Positions 23,301 to 34,700 of a DNA stretch of 64,000 nt are shown in pieces. Location: assembly GCA_958009085.1 (NCBI GenBank), contig OY253668.1:1550001-1614000 (forward strand). Direction: 5' to 3'. How positions within the stretch are numbered: position 1 is the first letter of the stretch; each line of letters begins with the position of its first letter. This DNA is from Protoeuglena noctilucae (Eukaryota > Chlorophyta > Pedinophyceae > Marsupiomonadales > Marsupiomonadaceae). The notes under the pieces were generated by a model that saw only the letters and a list, made by a program, of their open reading frames with translations, did not search any database and had not been told where the DNA came from. The position numbers and the translations under genes are program-made.

Positions 23301-25386
23301 GCGGAGGCTTTGGAGGCGGCAGTGGGCAAGGCCACCAAGGTCGAAGCAGCGGAGGGCGCGGGCGCGCGTGTGGGGGCTGAGGGCGGGCGTGAGGGGTGGG
23401 AGGAGGTGCGGGCGATGGCGGCGCGAATGGCGGAGCGTCAGGGGGGGTCGGGTGAGGGGGGCGATGCAGGGGGCCGCGTGGCAGAGGGTCTGGCGGCACT
23501 GAGGCAGAAGATGGAGGAGCTGTTGAGAGAGGAGGGGCGGGCGGGGAGGGACGCCCGTCGGATGGAGCTGGCGCTGGTGGCTTGCGAGGCGGAGCGGGAC
23601 ACCCTGCGGGCGGCGGTGCGGGAGGCGGAGGCGGCGGCAGCGGCAGCGACAGCGGCGGCGGAGGGGGCGCGCGGGGAGCTGGCGGTGGCGAGGCACGAAT
23701 CGAAGGAGGCGGCGCGGGCGCAGCAGGAGCTGGGACAGGCGAGAGGACGGTAGATTCGAGCCTAGCATGCATGCATGTCGCATCACGTTGTGTGCCTGAG
23801 ACAGACACCTGCCCGGCCGCCCCCGCAGCGCATCGCCACGTGGCACTCCCCGGAGGGCTGCGAGGCGCGGATGGAAGAGGCGAAGGCCGCGACGGCAGTG
23901 GCTCGCCAGGCGGCGGCGCGAGCAGAGGCGGGGCGCGTGGCAGCGGAGGACCGGGCCCGGCAGGCGGTGAAGGAGGTGAGGGCGCCGGGAGAGCGGGCAT
24001 CTGTGGTCAAAATGTAGCTTGCAACTCTGTCGTCGTCACGCGAGATCGCACTGGCCCCTGCAGACGCTGGCAGCGGAGGCGGCGGCGGCGGCGGCTGCGG
24101 TGGAGCTTCGGAGGGCCAGGGCCGAGGTCTCGAGGCTGGAAGGCGCAGTGGCGGACCTGGAGTCGGAATTGGCGTCCGTCAAAGCCCGGGCGGCGGCGGC
24201 GGTGGACCGGGGGACGGCCGCAGGTGTGGCCGATGGGGTGGAGCGCGTCGACGTGCCCAGCGTCGTGCACGCGTGGAGAGCGGCTGTGGCGGAGGCAGAG
24301 GGGGGAAGGGAGGAGGCGCGTGCGGAGGCGGAGAGGTGGCGCGCCGTTGCAGAGGAGCGTGGCAGCGTGGCAGCCCTTGCCAAGGACGCCGAAGGGAAGC
24401 AGGCAAGCAGTACCCTCGCCATGCTGTGCTGCCCACCCGCTGCCATCGCTCACACTTGCCGCCGCTCTCGGCCGATGCGCGATGCCGCCTGCCTGCCTTG
24501 CACCCAGATGCGGCAGCTGGAGGAGCTTAGGGACCGGTGCCGCCGAGCAGAGGACGCCAGGAGCGCGCTTGAGGCGGAGCTGCGCGGGGCGCTGGCGAAA
24601 GCGGCGGAGGCAGAGGCGGCGCGGGCGGCGCTGGAGCAGCGGGTGGCGGAGGCGGAGCGGGCGGGCGCGGGGTCGGCGGAGCTCCGCGCCGAGCTCGAGT
24701 CTGCGAGGCAGGAGACGGCGTCGTTGCGGGTGCGGGTGGCCGACAAGGCCCAGCGCCTGGAGACGGCGCTGGAGGAGGTGGCCGCGCGGCAGCGGCGCGT
24801 GGCGCGGCTGACGGACGACCTGACGGCTGCGCGGGAGCGGGAGCGGCGGCTGGCGGGGCAGGCGGAGAAGCGGGGCAAGGAGGTAGCCGAGCTGACGACC
24901 CTGGTGAGGGGCGCTGGGATCGAAGGGACAGGAATCTCTGTTTCTGACTCGGCTGCCCCGCCGCTGCTGCTTGTTTGCTCACGTATATTTGTCGTCCACC
25001 GCCTGAGCGATGTTGTTTCTGTTCTCCCGCAGCTGTCGGCGTGGGAGCGTATGCGAAGGTCCAAGGACCACCACTTGGACAGCTTGATCCAGAGGCAGGC
25101 GGGCGGTGGCGTGGCTGCCCTGTCGGAGCCTGGGGAGGCCCGGGGGCAGGTAGAAGGGTCGAGCGCGGTGGCGGCGAAGCGGCCTCCACGTGCGTTCATG
25201 GCTCTGGGGACAGAGGGGCCAGGCGTGGGCAAGGAGAACCTGGGAGAGGCGAGGGGGTCTGGGGATGCAGGGAAAGAGCCCAGGGCGTCGTTGATGGGGC
25301 TGAGGAGTCCCCTTGCCCCTAGGGACGGCAATGCGAACGCCGCACAGGGCGGCCTGAGTCAGGCGTGCGAGGGGGGGCAGTCGTGA
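14397..25386 (+). CDS. Giant coiled-coil protein, about 2,742 residues, 22 exons
   Basis: Exons: 14397-14997, 15075-15262, 15429-15658, 15747-15948, 16064-16181, 16300-16442, 16614-16866, 16980-17167, 17277-17431, 17645-17743, 17934-18073, 18228-18403, 18529-19182, 19337-19492, 19611-20378, 20495-22695, 22830-22995, 23184-23738, 23829-23975, 24064-24402, 24508-24903, 25033-25386. All phases agree and the sum is 8,229 nt. After a Ser/Pro-rich head of about 200 residues the protein is almost entirely heptad-repeat helix rich in Ala, Glu and Arg. The helix is interrupted by a short linker around 20,690-21,050 and by a longer Gly/Pro/Ser-rich one around 21,370-21,610. The tail (about 100 residues) is non-helical. 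The architecture recalls rootletin, centrosomal or myosin-tail scaffolds, but no family motif identifies it and composition alone could mislead. Five introns (15263, 15949, 19183, 23739, 24403) start with GC. An in-frame ATG at 14442 is an alternative start. Confidence 0.85.
16767..16808 (+). repeat. Tandem 21-bp repeat inside the coiled-coil exon
   Basis: Two nearly identical 21-bp units (16767-16787 and 16788-16808) encode the seven-residue repeat EEGRVAA twice. One heptad equals one repeat unit, so the duplication preserves the coiled-coil register. It hints at how the rod may have grown. Confidence 0.8.
20678..20763 (+). repeat. Cys-containing 12-13-residue repeat in the coiled-coil protein
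   Basis: Two full copies of ERACQCDAAVV / DRANQCDAAVL and a third partial ERACQ lie in tandem. They form a Cys-bearing interruption of the rod between two helical blocks. Several Cys residues are spaced 12-13 apart, suitable for metal binding or disulfide cross-linking of parallel chains. Confidence 0.6.
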
Positions 25387-25660
25387 TCTCACCCACCGCG
25401 CGATCGTGTGGCTAGCAGTTAATCACTAGCAGATGACTAGCAGATGGCATGGAGTGTCTGCGGGATCCTGGCATGTCTCGCTTAGTCGTTAGACGCCACA
25501 TCGACCGTGACCGTTTGAAAAGCTTCAGCCTCTGCCCGAGGGCGCTAAGCACTGTCAAGGCGCCAGGCACCCAAGGCAGCACCCGTCTGCAGCGCGTCTA
25601 CTAAAAGCAGAGACCCGGCAGCGGTGGGACCGGAAAGCAGCAAACATCAGGCTGCGCCGG

Positions 25661-28411
25661 TCACTTGCGGCCCGCAGCCTCGGCCTGGCTGAGGACCCAC
25701 CGCGCGAGGGTGCGCACGCCCCACCCCGTGGCGCCGCCCGCGCCCTCGTCCCACACCGGGCCCGCCATGTCGATGTGCGCCCACTCGACCTTGTCAGTCG
25801 ACACAAACTCCTTCAGGAAGAGCGCCGCCGTGATGGACCCACCCCAGCGGGACCCGGTGTTCTTCATGTCGGCGACGTGGGACTTGAGCGTGTCGGCATA
25901 CGACTCCTCCAAAGGCAGCCGCCAAATCTTCTCGCCAGCCGCCCGGGCCGCGCTGGTGAGGTCGTGGGCAATGTCGTCACGGTACGTGAACATCCCCGCG
26001 ATGCCGGTACCCAGGCCGACCATGCACGCGCCCGTCAGCGTGGCCACGTCCACGATCGCCTGCACCCCGCACGTCTGCAGTCAAAGAGGCCAGATGCGTT
26101 GCGCTCGAGCACTACGGTCTCATCGTACAGAATGAATGAGACAGAACACAAATGCGGATCCGTCTAGATAACCCCTGGCCTCAGCACTCCAGATTCACGG
26201 AATTCGCCCACAGCGGCCGCCGCCCGGGCCGAGCCCACGCCGCCGCCGCCGCAGCCCCCCCCGAGCGTCGGCCGGCGCGACATCACACGGCCGCGCCGAC
26301 CTCAGCCGCCGCCATCGGCTGGGAAGCGGGACAGCAGACGGGCAGGCCCGGACCAGGCGCGCGCATTAACCCCACCCGGGGAGCGAGGGGCGGGCACCCA
26401 AGCGACCCCCGCACAGCCCAGCCCTTGGACAGATCGGGAAGCTTACTCCCGAGGGCGTCGGGCGGGAAGCTGTCACTCGGGCGCCCGCATCCCCGCCGCG
26501 CATGACGGCCCGGGCGTCGCGTCAGTTGTCATCACAGGCCACAACTGCGACCACCGCCACCCCTGCGCCACCCTCCAGCTACACCAGCGCAGTGTCTTGC
26601 CTTCTCGGCGTAGTAGAGGGCATCCGCCAGTGTGAGGCGCCCCTCGGCGTCGGTGTTGTTGATTTCGATGGACTTGCCATTGGAAGCGACCAGGACGTCC
26701 CCGGGCCGCATGCCCTTGCCGTCAATCATGTTCTCGCAGGAAGCCACGATCACGTGCACCTCCACGTTCGCCGGCTGCGGGAAGAGACGCGGCCATGCTT
26801 GGCGTATGGTATGGTTGCCTCGCGACGAACCGAGGTCGCATGCGACGACGCCCGTCGTCTCACACGCCCCACGTTCCCGCGGCCGGGCCCATCCGCCCTC
26901 CGTGCACCTCTCTTGTGTGTAATACTGCATAGCGCAGTTTCAATCAGCCGTCGCCGCGTGGGCCACTCGCCTTGAGCTCCGAGATGATCTTGGCGGCGCC
27001 AAACACGGCCCCGGCCCCGCCCATGTCGAACTTCATCATCTCAATCATGGACCCGGCGACCTTGAGGTTGTACCCGCCAGAGTCGAAGGTGAGGCCCTTG
27101 CCGATGAGCGCGATGCGCTTCTTCACCTCCCCCTGGGGCTTGTACGTCAGGTGGATGAACTTCGGGGGCTCCTCCGAGCACGCCGCCACGCCCAGGTAAG
27201 AACCCATGTTGAGCTTCTGGCTGCGTGGATGTGAAACTGTTCCGGAGCTCAATGACGGCGAGAAGAGTGCGAGGGCGGAGCAGCGCCTCAGGTGGCAAGG
27301 GCAGGCGGTGCGCTCCTCATCACTACCACGCATGTGGCGCCGCCTCACCAGTCCTCCTTCTCGAGGACCTTGAGGGTGACGCAGCCCCCGGACTGGTCGG
27401 CGATCATCTTGGCCGCCTCCGCCAGGTGCGTGGGCGTGCACACGTTCGGGGGCGCCTCGACCAAGTAGCGCGTCAGGAAGGTTCCCGTGGCGTAGACACC
27501 GGCGCGGTCGATGGCGGCCGCGGCCCCGGCGACGGCGTCCAGCACCGCCACCGTCTCCAGCTTGCTCTCGTTGGGCTTGGACTTGAACCGCGTGGACTCG
27601 TACGCCCCCAGGTGCACCCCGGTGGCCACGCTCTCCGCGGCCGCCTCGGTCATGGGGCCGGAGACGAGCATGACCGCAGCCGTCTGCGAAGTGGAGGGCG
27701 GGCGGAGACGCGTCTCGCCGAAGGCGCGGGTGCAACCAGGGCTGTGTGGATGCGTCGCTTCCACGTGCCGCGGCCTCGCCTTGCACTTGTTGGCCTTCGC
27801 CTGCGTGGCCAGAGCAGCGCCGAGGTTGTAGTAGGCGTTCGGGCCGCCCTGCGCGCCGGGCGGGTCGGCAGCCTTGGCACGGTCGCCCAGGCCCACGACG
27901 GCGAGGAACTTGGCGTCGGCGCCGACGCGCGCGGCGATCGTCGAGCCGGCCTTGCCCGCGAACTCGTTCTCCGCGATCAGCTCGGCGAGCACGCCGTTGA
28001 ACTGCGGGCCGGGGCGGGACGCGGTAGGTCGGACCACGAGCGAGCGATGACCCTCCGCTAACCGCGCGCGAGGCCGCGGCGGGCGCTCGCCTTGGCGTCC
28101 ATGGCCTTGAGCGCGTCGATCTCGTCCTCATGGCAGCCGATGACGAGGAGGTCGCCCTTGAAGGGGCCCGCGGAGGGGGAGACCTTGACCATGCGCGCGG
28201 GGAGGAGCGGGACCTCCTTGGTGTTCATCGAGGGGATGGCGGTCAGCATCTTGACCTCTTTCTCCTTGTCGCTCCCGGCGGCGGCGGCGATGGCGCGGCG
28301 GGGCGCGGGGCAGGACGCGGGGCCCCAACGGATGGGTCGCGTAGCAAGGTGCGCAACCGTCCGGCAGCGCCCGAAGGATGGAAGACGCAGGGCCCTCGCA
28401 AGAAGGGACAT
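25661..28411 (-). CDS. Leucyl aminopeptidase (M17), probably plastid
   Basis: Six exons (28091-28411, 27780-28001, 27349-27683, 26971-27220, 26601-26774, 25661-26074) encode 571 residues, the length of plant LAPs. A transit-like leader ([20 protein letters not shown]) precedes the N-terminal macro-like domain. Catalytic-domain metal ligands are all visible: the Lys of [12 protein letters not shown] with its Asp, the Asp of [10 protein letters not shown], and Asp, Glu and Arg of [33 protein letters not shown] follows. It removes N-terminal residues from peptides as a hexamer with two divalent metals. Four of its five introns are GC-AG (28002-28090, 27684-27779, 26775-26970, 26075-26600). Joins such as [20 protein letters not shown] and [18 protein letters not shown] match the family without gaps. 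For 27684-27779 a GT alternative donor, five codons further downstream in the transcript, also keeps the frame. Confidence 0.94.
26075..26600 (-). other. Unusually long intron of the aminopeptidase gene
   Basis: At 526 bp this is the longest intron of the window outside uncertain models; most are 80-130 bp. It is GC-AG (GCAAGA donor on the minus strand at 26600). Its middle is extremely GC-rich with CCG and GCC runs around 26,210-26,300. I see no second gene inside it. Confidence 0.6.
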
Positions 28412-28677
28412 GTGTTCTGTGGCCGCCTGCGGTGCGAACACGCGGATGGGCGGCGATCGTGAGCCGGGGCAGGCGCGGGTGAGCTGATATGTTGGGCCCC
28501 GAGATCCCGCGTCCGGCGTCACACCTGGAGGCTCCCGTCTCGCCCTTCTCGCGTGCAGCTCGGAACTGGCGTGGAGCTGTGGTGGGGCCGAGCAAAGGTG
28601 GGAGTGGGTCAGGTTGTATCTATTTCTTGCGGGTAGGGTGTTCGTTTTGATCCGTTTGACGAGAGCAGCTGGCTTAC
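28412..28677. promoter_or_regulatory. Short divergent promoter (aminopeptidase / EamA transporter)
   Basis: At most 266 bp separate the two divergent start codons, both for proteins with plastid-type leaders. This makes a compact bidirectional promoter. No TATA element is visible. The transporter start is uncertain, so the region could be larger. Confidence 0.4.
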
Positions 28678-30629
28678 ATGCAATCAAATTTCGTGTGCCT
28701 TGTAGCGTCCCGACCTTTGAAGTTCGTTTTGGGGGGTGCGATGGGTGTGGGGACCATTTCTTTGGGGGCCGGCCCTCTCCCATCAACAAGCAGTCGTCTT
28801 TGGGCGCGTTATGCGCATCATGGTGCGTGCGTCACGCCCGCCGCGGACAATGTGGATTTCCGCAGCGTGTGCGCGCCCGTGACCAACGAGTCATTGCGGG
28901 CCCCGATTCCTGCCCAGACATACTAGATTTCGCAAAGCCAGTGCCAAAATCTCGATCTTTTCAGCACGTACCATTCGCCCCCGCAGTCTGGGCGCGCCAG
29001 GCCTTGCGGGCGCGCCACAAAGTGCTGGCGCATGGGGGCCAAGCACGCGGCGGTCAAGCGCGCGTGCGCGCGGCAGCGGCAGAGGGCTCCACCTCGCGCT
29101 CCCGAGGGACCGCAACTATTGTCGAGGACGAGACCCGTCCGCGGGATTCGGCGGTTGCTGGGGAGGAGGCTTCGACTCTGCCTAGCACGAATGGCCGCCT
29201 GGCCGGCATCGTCCTCCCAAGACTCGCATCCGCGGGGCTGCTGGTTACGCCGTTCTTCTTCTGGGGCACCTCGATGGTGGGACTCAAGTTTCTGGCCCCC
29301 CACACCTCGCCTCTGTTCGTCGCGGCGTGTCGTCTCATCCCTGCCGGGGCGCTGGTGCTCGCCTGGGCGCGCTCCCAGGGTCGCCCTCACCCCACCGGCC
29401 CCGCGGCGTGGCTGGCGGTGGTGGCCTTTGCCGCGGTGGACGCCACGATGTTTCAGGGGTGCTTGGTCGAGGGCCTGAAGACCACGAGCGCGGGCCTGGG
29501 CAGCGTGATCATCGACAGTCAGCCGCTCTCGGTGGCGATCCTGTCGGCGGTCTTCGCCGGCGAGGCCATCACGGCCACCACCTCCGCGGGTATCGCTGTC
29601 GGGCTTGCCGGGCTCCTGCTCCTCAATTTCACGGACATGCCGCAGCTGCCACAGGTGACGAGGGCAGCTGCAGGCGCAGGCTGTGGCATGACGTGGTCTC
29701 TCTGGGTATCCGAGTCTCAGAGCCGGCCTGGTGCTCCTGTGCCAGCAGATGCGCCCCGATGTCCCGCCGCCGCCTCGGCTGCAACAAGCGGGCATCTCGC
29801 GGGATGGCGATGCGATTCCACAGGTTCTCGTGGCGCCGGCCTTGGCTGTGGAGTCGACGGAGAGGATAGAGCGGGCGGCAACGGGCCTAACTGCCTCCGC
29901 GTCGTCTTCCTCCGTGTGGGGTCAGGAGGCCGTCGCCTTGCTCAGCCGTGCCAAAAGCGTTGCTGGCGGTCTGGCGAGCAGCGGGGAGTTCTGGATGCTG
30001 CTGAGCGCGCAGTGCATGGCCGTGGGCACCGTCATGCTCCCGTGGGTGGCGAGGTGTGCGGCGAAGCTAGTGGGATGCCAGTGCGCCTGCGTGTCACTGA
30101 TGCAATGCGCCGCTGCTCAGACCAGTCAACCCCCAGCATCTTCGCTGTTGGGCTGCAGATACGTGGACCCAGTGATCGCCACGGGCTGGCACATGGTCCT
30201 GGGAGGGATACCCCTGCTGGCGGCATCAGCCTTGCGGGAGGGCGATGCAGTGTTGGCCAACCTGGCCCAGCTGACACCCCTGGACGCGGCTGTACTCGCG
30301 TATGTGTCTATTTTTGGAGGCGCTGTCGGCTACGGCGTCTACTTTTACAACGCCTCCAAGGGCAACTTGACGGCCCTGGTGAGTGGCAGTGGTCGCGAAT
30401 GACCATGTGCCGGCCCTCGCTTGCCTGCGCTGGTGTGATCTGACGTCGTCTTGCGAGACCCTGCCTTTGTCTTGTGCTGCAGTCGTCGCTGACGTTTCTG
30501 ACGCCCGTCTTTGCGGCCACGTCGGGCTACCTGGTCCTGGGGGAGAGCCTCGCGCCGGTGCAGCTGCTGGGGGCAGGTGTGACGCTCGGGGCGGTCCTGC
30601 TGATCAACAGGCGGCCAGCGTCGGACTAG
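28678..30629 (+). CDS. Plastid EamA-type drug/metabolite transporter
   Basis: Exons 28987-29654, 29746-30053, 30159-30378 and 30483-30629 are well supported. A first exon 28678-28822 is proposed because it supplies an ATG and the right phase (total 495 residues), but it is uncertain. The protein has two EamA repeats, about ten helices. PFFFWGTSMVGLKFL, LIPAGALVLAWA, VDATMFQGCLVEGLKTTSAG and GSVIIDSQPLSVAIL, then EFWMLLSAQCMAVGTVM, VIATGWHMVLGGIPLL, SIFGGAVGYGVYFYNASKG and LTFLTPVFAATSGYLVLGES, match the plant chloroplast family typified by Arabidopsis At3g02690. Its substrate is unknown. An Arg/Ala-rich segment before the first helix fits a plastid envelope protein. A linker of about 70 residues separates the repeats, longer than in land plants. 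Confidence 0.88.
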
Positions 30630-31701
30630 TCATAATACTAGCAGCGTCGTGCACTTCCCACTTGACATGCATGCTCTGCCCATCCTTGCGCATGGGACGT
30701 CCATGTTGTCCCGTCGCAGCAGCTTCAAGTGCGCAGACTTGCTGGGAATGGCAAAGGGTAGCAAGGCATAACATTCGCAAACGCGAGGCCCGTGTCTCTG
30801 TGTGCCATGTTGAGACGGGGCGGGGAGAAACGGCAGAGTCCCGTGAGCCACACACGTGGCGGGGTAGTTGAACTAGCGAGGGCTCACGTGCGCCCAGCGT
30901 AAGTATTGGTCCTACCACAAGCGTCATGGAGTGCTTGCGGCAGGCAACCCGCACCGACTGGCGCAGCGTAACGGGGAAGGGTCCCCGGCGATTCGAAAGG
31001 GGAACGGTTCTAGCTCGGGCGCTCCTCACATGTGCTATGCGGAAGCGCCTGCGGGGCAGGTGGAGAAGCAACGCCCGCCCTTGGCGTGACTGGGCCGACC
31101 ACCCGCGTGCTATTGTCAACTGTCCTTGAGAGCGGGGCAGCGAACATGTCCAGTGCATGGCGAGTGCCAGCGGGAGCGGGGACCGTACATGTGCGGTGAC
31201 CTCGCTCCCCCAGGTCTGGCATCGCCAAGGGTCCGTGCTATCCTGGGCGGGCTGTGGTGGTCGGGGCCCAATCGGCCAAGAAACGGGGCCGGGACTGGAA
31301 AACGTCCCGCTAAAGGCAGCTAGGGGTCCGTTTGGGGAAACGAGCCTGTGTGGCCAGCCGAGCTGGCTGCCTAAGACGCCTCGGGGTGCTCCAGAGGGCG
31401 TCGAAAGATCAGATCAGAGGTCCGGATGTTGGAGGTAGGAAGGGCTTAGGAAGGCTAAGGCTGGCAGGGACCAGGGGAGTGTCGCTGCTTGGCAGGTGGG
31501 AAGTGGGTGGAGGGCCTGCCAGACACGCAAGGAGGCAAAGTGGGTGCTTGTAGGAAGGGGCAGAGGCATCGAGGCCTGCTGCTGGATGCATGGAAGTGAA
31601 AGGACGGGGAAAGGTGTAGGAGGCACGGGTCCATCGCTGCTGGGTCGGACACGGGCATGCAGTGTGCACGTGCCGGGTCGACCCCATACACCACACGGGC
31701 G
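30630..31701. other. Convergent intergenic region of 1.1 kb, no gene seen
   Basis: The region lies between the transporter stop (+) and the phosphodiesterase stop (-). Open frames here have no splice-consistent extension and no protein-like composition. A short perfect hairpin (GGGAC-8 nt-GTCCC) lies near 31,290 within a GA-rich stretch. Base composition drops relative to exons. It may hold long 3' UTRs or a non-coding RNA; I cannot identify one. Confidence 0.5.
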
Positions 31702-34700
31702 TCAGCGCCGGAGCTGGCGTTCCCGGAAGCCCATGAGGTCCACGAAGGAGGCCTCCTTGGCGACCGCGTCCATGCGCACGCACGACTCTGCGGGCACGCA
31801 ACAGCGGAGTCGGTGCTCGTTGGGCCTCTCACCCGCGTCAGGGTCTCCTTGCATCCATCTGCACGCTCGCATGTTGCGGGGGCTCACCGGGAATCGGAGC
31901 CCCCATGCCCCGCAGGGACTGGAGGATGGGCCCGAGGGCGTCGTGCTCGGCGCGCGTGTCGGCAAACGCCTCCACGGGCATGCAAGCCAGGGACCGCCCG
32001 AGCATCTGCGCCCGGAGCGCCGTCCCGGGCCCGACGGGGCCGCCGCGGCGGCTCCCCAGGATGAAGCTGACCCCGTCGGGGAGCTCCCGGCCCTTGGGGC
32101 TGTCGCCGTTCTCGCCGGGGGAGTGCGGCCCCTTGCGCTCGGGCCCGCGCTTGGGGGTGCCGGGGCCGTCGTTCGGCGCCATGTCGGGGGCCGAGAGCCG
32201 CGGCAACTCCGGCCTTCGCCGACGCCGCCCCTTCGAGCCCCCGGGCGTGGCCTCGGGCCGACCCTGGCTGCCCAGCGAGTCGTGCCGCACCGCGCGGAAG
32301 GCCGGGAGGTGCTCCAGGGGCAAGGGCGCCTCCTGAAGGGCCATCCTGCGCGCGGGCGACGGGATGGGGCGCGGTCATGGGCACGGGAGGCGCAGAGCTG
32401 AGGCGGAAGTGCTGGGTCGGTATCGCAGTGCTCGAGACGTGGACTGTTTGCTCACCTGCCGTCCTCGACGACCATGCTGAGCCAGAAGGAGTAGTTGCGT
32501 GCCACGGCCTGCCGCAGGTCTCGCATCTCGGGCATGAGGTCGCAGAGGGCCGTGAGGAGCGGCCGGCACACGAACTCGATGTAATCCATCTGTAGGAAAG
32601 AGGAACGCGAGACATGGTCGGAAGGAAGAAACAAGGACCAGCAGGCCAGTGAGAGATTGCATACTCGCAGATGACAGGTGACGCGTGGCGCTTCGCGGCT
32701 CGCCTGCGACTTGGGCACGTAGCACTGCAGGGCGTCCATCAGCGCGGGCGGCGTCATCCCCAGCTCCCTCTGCAATTTTCCTTCGAAGAAGAACTCCTGG
32801 GTGATTAAGCTGCTCCACTTGGCGTGCAGGGTGGGGCACTTGAGGATGCTGCCCAGGTCGGCCAGGTGCACCAGCGCACGCATCAGCACGCTGCGGGGGT
32901 TGCGTTGGGAGGGTTGGACTCAATCGTCGTCCCCGTGGACCCTCGACGGCAGCTGCCAGCTCCGGGTCGGCGTGGCGAGAGGGCAGGGCACGCGACACAC
33001 GTCAGGCAGCACCCGGTCCTCGTCGCTCACCGGACGTCGGGCGTCTCGTACACGTCGCTGCGTGCGCCAACCTCGGAGTCGGACGGCACGCTGGGGAGGC
33101 GGGCGTCGCCCTCTGCCCCCGAGTCGACGCCCTGGGTGCCGTCCTGGCGGCGGGAGTGGGCCTTGAGGCGCAGCTCCTCGAGCTCTCCCACGATGCGGAA
33201 GTGTTGGGACATGTCCGTATCCAGGATGAGCTGCGGGGAGGGTGCCGGGGTCCTTGGAGCAGAGGATTCCATGCGCCGCTCGCCATGCAGCCAGCACCAT
33301 GTGTGTAGCACCAACCAGGGGAGAGGACCGAGCAGGCAGATGCGATTGGCAGTCCCAAGAGATACTATCATTCGTCATTGCGCCCGTTCGCGCCCCTCAC
33401 GTCGATGATGAGCTCCCGGCAGTAGCGGAAGTCCTCGCGGGTGAGCCGCGCGAAGATGTTGGCCTCTGGGGTGCGGTGGCACAGTTGGAACAGAGCCGAG
33501 GCGTGCATGTTCTCCTGAGGCGACTGGTCGTTGTACGTCAGGGCCTGCGGGGGTGGGCATGACGGCGCGCGGTTGAGAGGGGGTGGTGGAGGTGCGTGGT
33601 CACCTAGGCAAGCGCCGCCGCGGGTGCCGCGGCTCACCAGGATGTCGCCCGTGTTGACGAGGTGCGTGTTGGACACTCCGCGGTGCCCCACGTCGTGGGC
33701 GATGCTGGCGACGAGCATGCAGAACATGTCGCGGCGGGAGAGGTACTTGCGACGGAAGAAGTGGAGCTTCTTGAGTAGCAGGAAGGTCGTGTGCGTGACG
33801 TCCACGGCGTGCTCCCACCTGCAAAGGGGCGGGCTCCACTGATTGGCTGAGACGTCCATGTCCATGTCACGCCAATTGTAGTGGCGTCAGTCGCAGCGCC
33901 GCGCGTTTCCTGCTCTGTTTCTAACCTTCCCTCGCGATGCTCTAAGCCCCCAGTGCGACTCACCGATGGTATGGGTTGTCCAGGTAATTGCTCTGGATCT
34001 CCTGGAGGAATCTGCGCAGGACTGACACATGCACCGGGCCACGCTGGGCCGGGGCCGCGCCTGCTGCCGGAACGGTGCCTGCTGCCGGGGCCGTGCCTGC
34101 TGCCGGGCCATCGCAGTACGACTGGGGCTGCGGAGGAGAGCCAAGGTGACAGGCCATGGTGAGCAAGGTGAGCTGGTTAGCCGGCGCTCCCCCCCCTGGG
34201 TAGCGTGTCTTGCATCGTGCACACCCCGGCGTCTCTTCCTTACGTCTCTGCTCACCATGAGGAGGTCCTGGAAGGAAGACACGTCCTGATCGTCAGACAC
34301 ATCCTCAACTGACTCGTCCAGGAGACTGCAAGCGACAGCGTGGGTGCATGTTTCAGCTAGCTGCAGCTTAGAGAGGGAGCCACGGCACGGCAGGCGTCAC
34401 TCGCACGATGCGGCCACGAGCTGCGGCCAGCGCTCACCCGGCGACGCGGAACATGTGGACGACGCACTCGGACAGGTGCTCCTTGGGCACCGACAGAGCG
34501 TCCCACGCGAGGGTGCCAAAGTCCTGAAGGGCCTCCCGCTCCTGTTCGCTCTCTAGCGGGAGCTGGGGCGGGGACACTGCGCGCGAGGCAGCAAGGCAAT
34601 CGTCAACTCAACCAAACTGGTCGGGTCAACGCCGCACGTTGCGTCAGCGGTGCATGTGCCCCCGCAGACGTGCCCCACGTCGTCTCCAGGCTGAATGCGT

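Noticed and set aside
23739-23757. GT donor alternatives for GC-AG introns (for example GTAGAT at 23750 and GTAGGT at 19273)
   Set aside because: These GT sites look acceptable as hexamers, but they put the next exon in a frame that loses the coiled coil or meets a stop. The GC donors keep the phase.
26155-26226. Cluster of GGATCC, TCTAGA, GAATTC, GCGGCCGC and CCCGGG within about 75 bp, resembling a cloning polylinker
   Set aside because: Order and spacing match no vector I know. The sites are separated by ordinary sequence, and GC-rich six- and eight-cutter sites are common here. It lies in an intron whose borders splice correctly. Vector contamination is unlikely, though a raw-read check would settle it.
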